Source of the DNA: Aricia agestis
Lineage: Eukaryota; Arthropoda; Insecta; Lepidoptera; Lycaenidae
Reading direction: 5' to 3'
Length of the DNA stretch: 64,000 nucleotides
Assembly (NCBI RefSeq): GCF_905147365.1
Contig: NC_056412.1
Location: 7,742,001-7,806,000 of the forward strand
Position numbers and translations under genes: made by a program. The notes beneath the pieces are model-generated. The model ran no database searches and was not told the DNA's origin. It worked only from the letters and a program-made list of their open reading frames with translations. This document shows, piece by piece, positions 11,582 through 23,249 of this stretch (positions are counted from its first letter, which is position 1; every line of letters begins with the position of its first letter).

Positions 11582-11939
11582 TTTTTTATTTTTTATGATA
11601 TAAGGAGGCAAACGCGCAAACGGGTCACCTGATGGAAAGCAACATCCGTCGCCCATGGACACTCGCAGCATCAGAAGAGCTGCAAGTGCGTTGCCGGCCT
11701 TTTAAGAGGGAATAGGGTAGTAGGGGAGGTAGGGAAGGGAAGGGAATAGGGGAAGGTAGGGAAGGGAAGGGAATAGGGGAGGACAGGGAAGGGAATAGGG
11801 TAGGGGATTGGGCCTCCGGTAAACTCACTCACTCGGCGAAACGCAGCGCAAGCACTGTTTCACGCCGGTTTTCTGTGAGAACGTGGTATTTCTCCGGTCG
11901 AGCCGGCCCATTCGTGCCGAAGCATGGCTCTCCCACGTA
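11582..11939 (-). mobile_element. SINE-like retroposon, copy 2
   Basis: Reverse-complement copy of the element at 1355. T-rich end at 11582-11594, then the tail block, a G-rich (AGGGAAGGGA)n tract, the GCGCAAGCACTGTTTCACG hairpin region, and the GGCTCTCCCACGT head at 11927-11939. Confidence 0.8.
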
Positions 11940-12056
11940 TAAAGTTATTTTAGGTAGTAAAATTATTTCGTGGTTGCGGCCAAAAGGGAAAAGGATGTGA
12001 AATTATTAAATATGTAATTTCTTCTGAAAATCAGGCATGTACTCCTAAAATCCATA

Positions 12057-12258
12057 TCCATACTAATATTATAAATGCGAAAGTGTGTCTGTCTGTTACC
12101 TCTTCACGCTCAAACCGTTTAACCGATTTTGCTGAAATTTGGCATGGAGATACTTTGAGACCCGGGAAAGGACATAGGATACTTTTTATCCCGTAAAAAT
12201 GTACGGTTCCCGTGCGATAAACGAATTGTGGCGCAACAGAGTTGCGGGCATCATCTAG
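12057..12258 (+). mobile_element. complete non-autonomous Helitron
   Basis: Starts TCCATACTAATATTATAAAT after an A and ends CATCTAG before a T, the canonical A|TC...CTAG|T insertion pattern. A 3' hairpin CGCAAC-AGA-GTTGCG sits about 11 nt before the end. Contains TCTGTCTGTTA and 'TTTTGCTGAAATTTGG'. No coding capacity. Resembles the short Lep1-type Helitrons known from Lepidoptera. Confidence 0.85.
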
Positions 12259-12706
12259 TAATAATATAAAGCTACACGTGCATTTTTAACCGAATTCCAA
12301 AAAAGTTTATATGTTCGTCTGTTTATATTTATTTTTTTCTAAGTACGTTCATTAAAATAATACCCGTAGTTATTAATTTTCAAATGCAAATTAGTTTGGA
12401 GTGAACGCCCTGCTTCGTCCTCTACTCGAGCACATTAAGAGATTATTACAAGAGGATATTCTCACAGTTTGCCATTTAATTTCGGATAACGAGTTAATCA
12501 AGGTCGCGGGGACACGATGCCTCGCGACTGTATTATACTGTTATTTTGTAAAGTAGGTATAGGTGGTTATGTAAATGTTTTAGTATTTAAATTTGTTTTT
12601 GGTTGTGCTACATTCGGTGTAGAACGGATTGAGATATTTAGAATAATTTTAATATGGGATAAAAGATTCTCAGGCTATCTCGCGCGTGACAGGTAAGGCT
12701 TGAGGA
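12259..12706. other. no feature seen
   Basis: AT-rich DNA without gene signal. Confidence 0.4.
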
Positions 12707-12895
12707 TAATAATAATAATAAATTCTTTATTTGCATATTAAAACATCATACAACAATACAAAAAGAATGAATCTGCGCAAATTGGCGGTCTTACCGCTTC
12801 AAGCGGATTCTTCCAGAAGTTCCAGACAACCAACGGAGGATCGAAATTCGAGGAATAAGGATTGAGCCCATGATTTATAAAGTCATAATGCCTCA
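12707..12895 (-). mobile_element. LINE 3' end fragment
   Basis: On the minus strand a conserved LINE-type 3' UTR (ATCCGCTTGAAGCGGTAAG, AATTTGCGCAGATTCATTC) leads to GCAAATAAAGAATT and a (TTA)n tail at 12707-12722. Heavily 5' truncated, no ORF left. The stem GCTTGAAGC may be part of the RT recognition site (inference). Confidence 0.6.
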
Positions 12896-12914
12896 TTTAT
12901 TTTGTGATTTCTTT

Positions 12915-12954
12915 AGAATTAAATACACTGGTTTATACCAGCGTATTTAATTCT
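12915..12954. repeat. hairpin, 17-bp arms with one mismatch
   Basis: AGAATTAAATAC(A)CTGG and its inverted copy surround a 6-nt loop. Confidence 0.75.
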
Positions 12955-13479
12955 ATGAGTAAAGGAGGCTGTCCAGGAGGCAGGTCCTGGATTTCAGGAC
13001 TCTGGCATTTAGATATTTAAATTTCTAACGTCTCAAATCTAAGAAATTGGAATATTTTAACCTTTAAAGTAATTAATTTTCATATTTTTCTTTGCATGAA
13101 AATATAATTTGCATAGTAATATTATAGAGGTATGAGTAATTCTTTATCACCAACATCGTAGTACCTCTATCATGGGTATCGCGGACACTATAGATTTTCA
13201 GTTGTTATGCGGCAGCCGGCTGCCGGTTGGGGATTGATGGTTAACTACTAAAACGGAGACCGATAAACTGTTTCTAGTTTCATTTTAAGACCTTTCAAAA
13301 TTCTGGGGCCAAATTATTACATCATTAAATTAAAACAGTCAATATAATTCATATTATTCTGTTTCAACTTCTAGTAACAACAAATTTCCAAGAGCATCCC
13401 ACAGGAACCAATAATATTGCCTATGTCTTTCCCTCTGGTTTGACCTAAATCACTGGCAAATTTCTTCCAAATAGATCCA
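12955..13479. other. no gene seen
   Basis: AT-rich DNA. The minus-strand 86-codon frame at 13371-13631 overlaps the following hairpin and has no recognisable domain. Confidence 0.35.
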
Positions 13480-13530
13480 CCAGTATCAGAGCTCAAAGCA
13501 AAGAAAGAAATCTTTGAGCTCTGATACTGG
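13480..13530. repeat. perfect hairpin, 19-bp arms
   Basis: CCAGTATCAGAGCTCAAAG (13480-13498) and its exact inverse (13512-13530) flank a 13-nt loop. No flanking TIR or target duplication was found. Confidence 0.85.
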
Positions 13531-13799
13531 GCTTCAAACCAGTAGGTCGTATAAGCGATGCGACTTTTCAGGAAGCAACAAAAACTTAATAAATTTTTAT
13601 TTAATTCATCTCCACAACTTAAAATTCGCATGTCTATGAAATTACTTCCTTAATTACGTGAAATGATCTTTTGTATTTTAACTATTCCAAAACTCCCAAT
13701 ATTGCACTTACATCTATTTTCTTCTTAAAAAAACTAGACTAGTCACTCTTAAATAGAATATTAGTTATTAGATTTTGGAGTTAAAGTCGCAGATCATGG

Positions 13800-13870
13800 A
13801 AAAGCCAGGAGTGCTGGTTTCCGCCCCCCGCGCCGCCCCGCCGCCCGCCTCACGCCGACCTACTGCCAGA
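13800..13870. other. short GC-rich patch
   Basis: A C-rich stretch (CGCCCCCCGCGCCGCCCCG...) stands out from AT-rich DNA. No ORF or splice signals around it convince me. Function unknown. Confidence 0.3.
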
Positions 13871-14219
13871 TTGTTGACCTCCACATTCACTTTGTCACAT
13901 TTTCATATTTGTGCGCTTCTAGAGACTTTTTTGAATTCTGATTTGAATTAAGAATAATACGATATCAGCATACAATGTTTCTGTTATTAATAATTGTTTC
14001 GGACAAAAAATTCTTGCGCAACTTTAGATTACACGTAGCTCGAGTTTATAATGTTAAATTATAATTCCGAGTTAAGAATTATGAATACATTATTAAAAAG
14101 TACGGAGTACGTTGACCCCGGTTTTATTCTCGCGCTCCGTGTGCTGCAGCACTAGTGCTAATATATTTATAGTAACGAGAAGTTGAAATTTTTAAGCTAG
14201 TTATAATTATCGTTATTTT

Positions 14220-14260
14220 AACTCGGTAAATATATTTTAATATTTATTATTTACCGAGTT
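14220..14260. repeat. hairpin, 13-bp arms
   Basis: AACTCGGTAAATA and its inverse surround a 15-nt AT loop. Confidence 0.7.
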
Positions 14261-14328
14261 TTCTACGTGCCATTATATAGCACGACCGAGTTGATGTCAG
14301 GGACGTAAGTCTTAACTGAAAACTGTTG

Positions 14329-14495
14329 TCCATGCTAATATTATGAACGGGAACTTTTTGTTTGCGTCAAATAGGCTTTAAAACTACTGAAACGATTTTT
14401 AAGAAATTTATACAGGTATAGAACGCAAATCACGGAAAAGCATGATAGCATACTTTTTATTGCGAAAAATTAACGGTTCTTCCGGAATTCTCCTT
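14329..14495 (+). mobile_element. Helitron remnant
   Basis: Begins TCCATGCTAATATTATGAACG. An 'ACTACTGAAACGATTTTTAA' block and TTTTTATTGCGAAAAATTAACGG follow, a diverged copy of the 12057 family. The 3' hairpin and CTAG end are missing. Confidence 0.5.
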
Positions 14496-14604
14496 TTTAC
14501 CCAGCTGACAGATCTTTAAGAAGCAACCAAATGAATTTTATCCGCCACATTTTCGACTTATAATATATCAGCCAATCCAACATCCGTAATCCTATTCAGT
14601 GATA

Positions 14605-14660
14605 TCATCAAATAAATTGATTCATAGGGAGATGGTGAACCTGCGTTATTTGGTCGGATA
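14605..14660. mobile_element. MITE end fragment
   Basis: ATTGATTCATAGGGAGATGG and TTATTTGGTCGGAT match an inverted-repeat end seen at 59070-59215. Only one end is present here. Confidence 0.35.
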
Positions 14661-15040
14661 ATGTGAAGTCGATATTATGTATAATATTTAAACTGTCAGC
14701 TGCGGTTGACATAGGCTGAATTTACACCGCCGCCAAACTTTAACTATCAACAGTAAACACACAATTTACGTACGAGTCAAAAAAATGAGCGCGCGTCATC
14801 CCCGGAATTCTCGAGAATTCTGCGGTACTAATCCATGCGTCATGACTCATGCGCGAAATTGACGCTTCCATTCCATTCCATTAAAATTGAGCCTTAATCT
14901 GATCGAAAAATTCTACAATTTGTTTGGCGGTTCTTGATTATTGTATTGTGTATGGTTGGTGGCTGTGGACATGCCTAAAGCATACATAGTTGACCCACGA
15001 TCGGACCAATACGACCTGCAAACCTTCAAGAAGAGAGCGT
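14661..15040. other. no feature seen
   Basis: Includes CCCCGGAATTCTCGAGAATTC near 14800 but no gene or repeat that I can identify. Confidence 0.35.
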
Positions 15041-15165
15041 ATTCCCTCTTAAAATGCCGGCAACGCACCTGCAGCTTTCCGATGTTGCGAGTATCCATGG
15101 GCGAGGTAGTTGCTTTCTATCGGCTGACCCGTTTGCTCGTTTGCCCCTTTAATGTAAAAAAAATC
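15041..15165 (+). mobile_element. SINE-like retroposon, 5'-truncated fragment
   Basis: Only the tail block remains: TTCCCTCTTAAAATGCCGGC, CACCTGCAGC, TCCATGGGCG, TGACCCGTTTGCTCGTTTGC and a short A run. Confidence 0.7.
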
Positions 15166-16154
15166 TGTGTGGTATTTCATAGTTTGATCACGATATTCTC
15201 GTGTCATGGTTTAGCACCGGCCGTAAGATTTAGCACACTTAGCTCCGTCGTGACGCGCTTGTGGACTTCCGTCGATTTGCTCTTCCATTAGAGCGTTACA
15301 TTTTCATGCTAACATGTGTCTTGACTCTTGTGAGATATTACTCTATTGCTTTATCTCGTGATTTGCAGTGTTGCATCGTATCCTGAAAGTAAAATTTTAA
15401 GTTATAACTTATAATCTACGAATAATAAAAACTGAGGAAACGTAACTTTCATACTTGAACCGTTTTGAGATTGGTTCCTTTTCGCACACTAAAATATGGC
15501 AATAGCAACGAAACACTCACACTCAAATTTACGAAATAAAGCCGTTGACATTAATTGTCACTTCTATATTTACACAAAATTTTGTAGACTCGTGGACAAA
15601 TGTTTTAACACAGTTACTCTTCATTAGTATTTATTATTCGTAGCTTATAATGTAGTTTGTTTATGTTTTACACTGAATATATTTCGTATTAACCCATCTA
15701 AAAGCAAATTCGTTAAAATAGGGTATTTTAAGAATATAAATTAAATAATTTTGAAATTCATTGGCTAGTTTTTTCTCAATAAATTTTTAAAGTTTCGCTC
15801 TGACGTCATCATCGGCCGCCAATTGACCTCTGCATATGTTTTAAATTTCCTTTCAATCTTATTTATAATGGCTGGTTCGTCAAATGCAAGTTCTCATTAT
15901 GTGAAAGCTGATACGAGAAGAAGCTTACCAAAAGTTCGAAACGTAATGTTGGTCGAATTTATTGCTAATTTAACGCCATTGAAGGTCAAACAAAGGTTAA
16001 ACGTATTTGTTTAAAAATATAAGTAACTAATGGGTATTGTTTTCGTTTATATACAGAAAAACGATCACTGACCTTATTCCTCGAAATGTTTTTGTAATGA
16101 GCAAAATTTAAAAAAAATGGACAATCCCCATTCTTATTAGATTGTTTTTATCAA
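15166..16154. other. no gene seen
   Basis: Short ORFs only. The 63-codon frame at 15823-16014 begins in AT-rich DNA and has no domain I know. Confidence 0.35.
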
Positions 16155-16258
16155 GCGTATTTCCTCTTAAAACGCCGGCTACGCACCTGCAGCTATTCTG
16201 ATGTTGCTAAATGCTAGTGCTTTTCATCAGGTGACCCACTTGCTCGTTTGCCAAACTT
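16155..16258 (+). mobile_element. SINE-like retroposon, degenerate fragment
   Basis: TTCCTCTTAAAACGCCGGC, CACCTGCAGC and 'TCAGGTGACCCACTTGCTCG' mark a decayed tail block of the same family as 1355-1694. Confidence 0.6.
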
Positions 16259-16367
16259 ACAAACTTTGGTTACAGACTACAACATACTACTCTTTAATTA
16301 AACCAATAAAATACATTACAATAGAAATGTTGGTCGAATGGCTGGACGATTCTATAAGATGCAGGTA

Positions 16368-16450
16368 CGTTAGGTACTTTTTAACCGACTTGCAATAAAG
16401 AGGAGGTTCTATATTGGGCTGTATAATATATTTTTTATTCGTCGTGGTTT
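16368..16450 (+). mobile_element. Helitron-like fragment
   Basis: TTTTTAACCGACTTGCAATAA and GAGGAGGTTCTATATTGGGC resemble a block widespread in lepidopteran Helitrons. Ends are not visible. Confidence 0.35.
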
Positions 16451-16479
16451 TGTTTCATGCACTTTTTAATTATCCAGCC

Positions 16480-16740
16480 GATACTGGTACGAGTCGGGCT
16501 GGCGCGGCCGGTGGCGCGAGTCGCTATACCTGTTCCTGGCACGGGACAAACAGGATGCGAGCCGGTCGGTAAAAACAGACATTACAGGCCGCTCAAAGTT
16601 ATGTTACCTCTGGGAGAGCCTTCATATCTGGTACATAAGGATCAATCCCGTATAACCTCCAAACGAACTCGTACTCGCCAGTCGCTTACACTCAGCAGAA
16701 TAAGCTGCCATTTACTTTGCGGATGGGATAATTTTGTTTA
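16480..16740 (+). other. GC-richer segment with a 94-codon open frame
   Basis: The frame 16457-16741 runs through sequence with near-balanced base composition, unlike the AT-rich flanks. The peptide (VARVAIPVPGTGQTGC...) is not recognised. It could be a host exon, a decayed element, or chance openness caused by higher GC. Confidence 0.25.
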
Positions 16741-17442
16741 GTTGTTAAAGCAATTGACTATTGACTATAACACGTTTTAATAAAGACAACAAAAATAGGA
16801 GATATCTAAGGAGGGTTTTTAAATATATATTAAATACCTCCAAAGACATAACATGAGAGTTTCATCAATTTTATAAAATAGGACCTAACAGTTTACACGG
16901 GACTGTAGACAGTACATAAAAAACCTTTTAATAAGTACTTACAACTTACATGAACCGTCTTACAAGAGGAACTGAAATGCCACCAAAAACATTTCTTGTA
17001 AACTGTTGCCGAGACGACCACTTATTATAAGGTTTACCCTGTGAAAAAGATATGATCTCATGTAGAACCAAGCTTCAGAATCTACACGTCCTAACTCTAC
17101 TGACCTAACTTAAACAAATTCTACATATTACTCGTATCAGTAAATATGTATGGCTTGGCTTACATTCAAAATAATAATCTAAAGTTGTTGTACATACTAG
17201 GTGTGTTTCGCAGAATAGTGTACTCCAACTGTTACCATTTTCCTTGTATGCAGACATTTAATTATTATTAGGATAATAAAATTATGTAGACCAAGACATG
17301 CATAATTCTTAAAATAATGTACAATAACAGGAAATCATAACAATTTTTGCACACGTTAAGCTAGATGTAATTATTTTAATGATTACTTAGAAAATTGTCT
17401 TTTTATCTAAAAAATTAAAATTTAAGCGACACCTATTAAATA
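16741..17442. other. no feature seen
   Basis: AT-rich DNA without ORF or repeat signal. Confidence 0.4.
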
Positions 17443-17575
17443 CTAGACGACCGACCCGACCCGGTGAACTTCGAAGTATCGAAACATTCCCTGAACTTAA
17501 AATAATATTTCAAGACTAAATTTTGCCAAATCGGTTCAGAAGTCTTGGGTTTCAGTGAGACCAAGAAAATTTATG
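17443..17575 (-). mobile_element. Helitron 3' part, minus strand
   Basis: The + strand reads TA|CTAGACGACCGACCCGACC, the inverse of a GGGTCGG...CTAG|T Helitron end. AAATCGGTTCAGAAG and 'TCAGTGAGACCAAGAAAATT' follow, related to the 6240 family. The 5' end is unclear. Confidence 0.5.
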
Positions 17576-17583
17576 GTTCATCA

Positions 17584-18330
17584 TCTATACATATTATAAA
17601 ACAAAGTCGCTTTTTTTTCCCTCATGTCGCTTTGTTCCCTTTAATCTTTAAAACTACGCAACGGATTTTAATGCGGTTTTCTTTAATAGATAGAGTGATT
17701 CAAGAGGAAGGTTAGTTTTATAACTAACATTCTTACAACTGTAATGTTGGTTTCTTAAAACATTAATGTTATTATTAACATTCATTAAATAGTGAAGAAA
17801 TACTGTTATTGTTAGGGTTTCTAATGTGATGTCGTAAATAATTACATTTTTTTCCGCTTACATTGCAAACGCAGGCTGAACCCTACGAGATTTATCAAAA
17901 TAATGTACCAAGTATTGTACACAATGAAAAGATCTATAGAAAACCCCGCGATGCTATATTATGTCTATCTCTTATGGATATCCCACAACAACAGTAATTT
18001 TTGTCATTTACTTTTTTCGACAAATAATGGCTAATTTTCGAAGCAATTTTAATAAATACAGCATTAATCCTTATCCAATTAAATAACTTAAATACATTGT
18101 TGATTTGATGTAGATCTATATGGCCCTTTACAGCATATAAATGAATATTTTCGAATTTATTACAGATTTGAAAATTGCGGGAAGTAGCTTTTGCGGCGGT
18201 ATCGACCAATGCGGGCCACGGGTAGTATTAATGAATAGGTACAAGTCAAAACAGCTGAATCGATTTTAATATTTTTTTCAGTGGCTATAATATATTTTAT
18301 ACCCGATGCGAAGCAGGGGCGGGTCGCTAG
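17584..18330 (+). mobile_element. non-autonomous Helitron
   Basis: Starts TCTATACATATTATAAAAC after an A. Contains 'TTAAAACTACGCAACGGATT'. Ends GCGGGTCGCTAG before a T at 18331, with the GC-rich GATGCGAAGCAGGGGC 3' region. Length 747 bp with no helicase ORF. Middle part 17720-18240 may include an extra insertion. Confidence 0.65.
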
Positions 18331-19119
18331 TTATTTATATAGATTAGTATTTATTTTATTCGGGATAGGGTGACCGATTGAGTTGTCATTGGGTCACCTT
18401 GTTTACTGAGGGTTTGGTGTATTTTATTAGACTGTGTACTCGCATCATTTAGAATTTAAATGTCTTATCATCTATCATCATCAATTTACTTACGCTGCGT
18501 GATGCGTCTAATAAAAAATTAGACAACTTGTAAAGGATCAATGTGACATTCTTGCAAGTGTGTAGGGTTGAAAATTTAAATTACATTAGTATAGTATGGT
18601 AGCGATAAGTGCAGTTATACAGTTTATTTGAATACACAAAAATTATTAATTTTTTACTTTGGACAGGGTCTCACGTGTAAATGGCTGGACAGACTTTAAT
18701 AAAAATGGTGCATATATTATACTTGGACTATTACAATTTACAATAACTATGGAGAGAGCAGCTTCTTAGATTTTACTGTTTAACAAATGGCCATCGCTTT
18801 AATTTGTCAACCACGTCGATATTAGAACTAAGACGAATTTAATGATAGGTACATGTGAGACTCAAATGCAGCCCACTTAATATCAATGGCTCTATACGTT
18901 AACTAAATATAATTATAGTTTTAATACGTTTACGCTAATTAATTTCTTTTAGTTTTTTCATAATGATGAGCTACACCAACTGTTTCATACGACTTGTGTT
19001 TAACAGTTGGAATAGCTAACAGCTAGTTAGCGTGAAGAAGTTATGCAAACAAAAAATACAGCCAACATAGTACTTCCTCCTATGATTGAAGTCAGTTAAA
19101 AATGACGCGTAGAGATAAA
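18331..19119. other. no feature seen
   Basis: AT-rich DNA. An imperfect inverted pair, CCAACTGTTTC and 'TTTAACAGTTGG', lies near 18975-19013. Confidence 0.35.
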
Positions 19120-19400
19120 GACGTCCGCGGCCCACACCGCCTCGGGTAGAGTTATCGCAGATCAGTCGCTGAGGCTGGCGACGTGGTTTGTTTATAAATA
19201 CACGGAATTAGGTATAATAACACAATTAACATTGTCATTGAAGTTTTAACTGTATATTGCGAGCCGGTTTGCGCGAGCGCTAGGCCAAGGCCGAGTGACA
19301 TAACGCTTACGTGCCGACCGTTAGCTGCGCCCGCGCACGCCGCGCCGCCGCGCCGCTAGCGACGGTGGGCGCAAACTCGTCAACAGTCAACACCCGCCTG
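19120..19400 (+). promoter_or_regulatory. GC/CpG-rich island with TATA-like box
   Basis: Two GC-rich patches (CGTCCGCGGCCCACACCGCC near 19120, GCCCGCGCACGCCGCGCCGC near 19330) flank a TTTATAAATACACGG box at about 19191-19205. In a 64-kb window of AT-rich DNA this is the most promoter-like place. No downstream ORF or exon supports it, so the call is inference from composition alone. Confidence 0.3.
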
Positions 19401-19791
19401 GCACTATATCACAGTATTCTGCACATACGATCAATCAATCAATAATGCAATATTGCATCATTAATTGATGGTTCTTAATTTAATGTAATAAATATACTCA
19501 TACTTACAAAACAAAATATTGTAACATTTGACGAGGCACTGTAAAATTCTAAGAGGGTTTTTATATTCGTTGAAAATAATTATGATTCTCAAATGTCACG
19601 TAGGCGGTAGGTATGTTTTTATCAATTGATTAACAGTCTAAGGTTTAGTTTTTATTAGTAGATCATTCAATCAATTAATTTGGTCTGATGATTTTGTAAT
19701 AAGTAGGTATTACACAAAATGAAAAACACATTTTGAGAAAAAACAGTGTAAGGAACCTTCATGAACAACTAAGTATATCCATGAAGGTATA
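19401..19791. other. no feature seen
   Basis: AT-rich. Short palindromic AATGCAATATTGCATCATT at about 19444-19462. Confidence 0.35.
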
Positions 19792-19799
19792 CATTAGTC

Positions 19800-20105
19800 C
19801 AGGGGTTCCCAAACTGTGTGCCGCCCTGGTGCGCCGTGGAAAGGCAAGTGGGGCGCCGTGAGTCGATCCTCCATCATTATCCGAAACCACAATTAATATA
19901 AAATTAAATTATAATATTAATTATGTAAAGCAGGTAGATGATTAAATATTTGTTTATTACTATTTACCTGCATAACCAAACTATAATATCTAATTAAATC
20001 TATTAATTTATGTATCTTTTTCTAATAGCTAGGTAGAGTAGGGCGTCGTGACAAAATATTTTACACGTAACTGCACCGCAGGCTGAAAAAGATTGGGAAC
20101 CCCTG
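19800..20105. mobile_element. hAT MITE
   Basis: Terminal CAGGGGTTCCCAAACTG and inverse TTGGGAACCCCTG are classic hAT inverted repeats. Exact 8-bp target duplications CATTAGTC sit at 19792-19799 and 20106-20113, as expected for hAT transposases. The 306-bp interior is AT-rich with subterminal GGGCGCCGTG/GGGCGTCGTG motifs and no ORF. Confidence 0.93.
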
Positions 20106-20113
20106 CATTAGTC

Positions 20114-22045
20114 TATCAAAGGATACTATATAGCATAAACCTCATTTAAAACACTTTGTAAGAGACCCGTTAGTACAAGCTGTCGCCAACGTTTTCTAGA
20201 AATAGAATCTGTAATATACCGGAACAACTTACCGCTCCGACGGACTTTTCGCTAAATTGCGCTACCTTGAAGTAACGAGGAAGCAGCCCAATTTAAAAAA
20301 AATAATAATATTGTGGTAAGAAATAGTTACATGAAATATCGTAAACCACAATAGTGTTTAAGTAATAGACGGTTAGAATACCGGGCGCAGAATTTGGTAA
20401 AGTACGTAATTTTTCCTGGTGTATTATTTAAAAGTGTTGTAACGATTTGGTGTGTTGTTGCACTTTGTACCATTTTTTTCTTTCGTTCAATTTGTTTTCC
20501 TGTTTACTACTTGCTATACAAAAACACTTTAATAGTATATTGGTTGATTTTTTGTAACTTTGACTACAACATCTAATGAAAAACATAATACTATTGGGAT
20601 ATTATTAAATGCACATCAGAATAATTTTGCAGCACACTACCTTAACTCCGCTAATTAACTGAATGCATACCAGAAAAACTAATGCTGATCAAAAAAAAAA
20701 CAATTGATTACATAACATGTCCTTCAAAAAAAACTTAAACATCATACAAAACAAGACGACCTTTATAACCGAATTCACACCAAAAATATGATATTCATAC
20801 ATCGGATATATTATTTGTAAAACTAAAATTTTAATTGTTTATCAAAAATACTAACTTGCACTCTAAATTGGACAATCTTACAACGGAATTTCTAAAAACG
20901 ATATCGAAAGGTGCACCACAATAAAATCAATTTCTATTATCAAAACAAGTCTATGAATTGACAAATCGTGCAACTAAAATATTTTTAGCCTAACTTTATT
21001 TTCTTTTTGTTTCTCTGTTTTACTGAAAAACATGTTAAACATGTGCGGTGTTAGATGGGGCCTCCTCATCTAACGCCGCACTCACTCCTTTGCGCTCGCT
21101 CTTTACTCTTTAGCGACCATAGATATATCTTGATCTATTTCTGTGTTAGCGACAAATATTTTTGGTAATTATGATGAGATATGGTGAAAGATTTTATCAT
21201 TCCAAAACTATATAATTCAAGGTTTCTTGATAAAAATTAAGAAAAATTATCAAAATTTACCACTGTATTGTAATTGTATGGGTTAGTAAATTTATTAATG
21301 ATTCTTAAATAATTAATAGCAATGTTGGCCCAATACGACTTGATTGGGTGAGCGCAGCACAGCGTAGCTCCCGCCTTAGCCATCGTGGTTATTTTTTTGT
21401 GAACCACCCAGAAATAGGAGCCTCGCGTAGTTTTGTTTTTTCTTTTTTTTTCTTTAGTAGCTTGTCAACCCCTAGAGTGCAATTCCTAAGCCGGAGGCTT
21501 AATTATTTTGCAATGTCGGTAAGGAACCCTTTGTGCGCGAATCCGACTCGCTCTTTGCCGATTGTTTATTATTATTGTTTATAAACTGAGTTACCATTCA
21601 CTGTGCCAAAGTTTAGTCCATGTTAAGTTAGCACTTGATGATTTTTATGTGTTCTTAATTATATGAACATAACAGATTAAATTTGGTTTTATTTAGAATA
21701 AAAGATGTTCCTAAAAGTAATTTAGTTGATGGTTTTCCTTTAAAAAGTTGTAGTATGTTTGTTGAACTAAGGAATTGTTAGATATACAAGTTTAATAATA
21801 GTTATTCGTTCAGTAAAACAGTTTTGCAAATAACCTTAAATAGTATGCTGAATTCGTATTATTTAGGGTGCATAATTAGTGTGCAAGTCAGTATTTTTGG
21901 TGAAATTTTCAAATATTTTGATCGAGAAAAGGGAATATACAGATGTTGATTTAAATACATGCCAATACTATTATGTCCATTGTCCCTATAGTCCAAATAT
22001 TTCAACAAAATACGAGGCGACGTCTTAAAACTCAGCGAGCTTCTT
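20114..22045. other. no gene seen
   Basis: AT-rich. A hairpin GTGCGG(T)GTTAGATG / CATCTAAC(G)CCGCAC lies at 21041-21080. A fragment of the GTTCCGTACCC repeat end (TTTGTGCGCGAATCCGACTC) lies at about 21528-21560. Short ORFs carry no recognisable signatures. Confidence 0.35.
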
Positions 22046-22514
22046 TTTAGGGTTCCGTACCCAAAGGGTAAAAACGGGACCTATTACTAAGACTTCGTTG
22101 TCTGTCCGTCTGTCCGTCCGTCTGTCTGTCTCCAGGCTGTAACTCAAGAACCGCTATAGCTAGACTAATTTATAATTAATAACATTTTCACATTTTTGTG
22201 TATATTTGTTGCTGCTATAACAACAAATACTAAAAATAAAATAAAGTTATTATTTAAGGCCGGCTCAAATACGTTTATTTTTTGGCCTTTTTTGCTCGTA
22301 ATCAATAATAGTAACAGCTAGGCACTTGAAATTTTCACAAAATCCTTAATTATATTTGTACTTTAATAATTAATAATAAAATTAAAATAAAGTAAATATT
22401 TAACTAGGTTTTTATAGAGGAAATTTTATACAAAAAACACAATTTATGTCTACTTTCGCTCTATACTGGTACGGAACCCTTCGTGCGCGAGTCTGACTCG
22501 CACTTGGCCGATTT
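22046..22514 (+). repeat. GTTCCGTACCC repeat family, copy 3
   Basis: TTAGGGTTCCGTACCCAAAG at the start, CTGTCCGTCTGTCCGTCCG, the AACAACAAATACTAAAAATA block, and CTTCGTGCGCGAGTCTGACT near the end, then CTTGGCCGATTTTTT. Same family as 6894 and 7895. Confidence 0.7.
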
Positions 22515-22891
22515 TTTCAGTTCTAGAAATACTCACTTCTTATGAGCATTATTTTTAATTAAGAAGTGTTTTTCTCAGCCGGGAAACCCAAGATGGCGGT
22601 GGATTGCGACAGCTGCACACAGCACAACGGTATAGTCAATCAGCGATTACTTGGAAACTAACGCGCCGCCATCCTACATTCCGAAATAGTCAGCTCTGTG
22701 ACGAGCTCTAAGTGCACTATGATTTTCAATATATTTCCCGACGTGAAATTGAGCTATTATGTTGGAAATGCCAGGATTAATATCATTGTGATTTTATTTT
22801 GTTACCGTCTAATCTAACCGGCGGAACCACAATATGCATTTTTGTTCCACCATAGGTACGAATCTAATCTTGAGATTGAGGCGGAAAAATC
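22515..22891. other. no feature seen
   Basis: Spacer between a dispersed repeat and the MITE cluster. Includes a GCCGGGAAACCCAAGATGG patch without further support. Confidence 0.35.
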
Positions 22892-22894
22892 TTA

Positions 22895-23048
22895 GGGTCA
22901 GCGCAGACAGAACGGAGCGTAGCGGAGACGATTTTATTAGGACGCGCAAGCATCTTTGTAAAGTTGAATCGCTTGGGAAAGGTTTAATAATTATTTTAAA
23001 AAATTTCAAGTGTCTCTGCGCTACGCTCCGTTCTGTCTGCATTGACCC
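22895..23048. mobile_element. PIF/Harbinger-type MITE
   Basis: TIRs of about 35 bp: GGGTCAGCGCAGACAGAACG...and its inverse ending TGTCTGCATTGACCC. Direct TTA duplications at 22892-22894 and 23049-23051 match the 3-bp TWA target of PIF/Harbinger. Length 154 bp, no ORF. The plus and minus small frames across it are simply read-through of the palindrome. Confidence 0.85.
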
Positions 23049-23060
23049 TTACATTCCTTA

Positions 23061-23218
23061 CGGCCGTTCCCAATATTTGATCTATCTCTGGTTTTGCCCT
23101 ACTAGAGATAGGAATAGCTCAGAGTTGACATAAAATATATGTCTCTAATGTCTAATGTGAGCTATTTTTATCTCTAGTAGGGCAAAACCAGAGATAGATC
23201 AAATATTGGGAACGGCCG
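23061..23218. mobile_element. PIF/Harbinger-type fold-back MITE
   Basis: Arms of about 49 bp (CGGCCGTTCCCAATATTTGA... and its inverse) are identical by eye. TTA target duplications at 23058-23060 and 23219-23221. It lies 12 bp from the preceding MITE. High arm identity suggests a recent insertion. Confidence 0.87.
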
Positions 23219-23249
23219 TTAGTCAGCATGGGTTATATAATTGTCACTT

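Noticed and set aside
22809..23133. Overlapping ORFs of 77 and 99 codons on opposite strands
   Set aside because: They read through a palindromic MITE, so both strands look alike.
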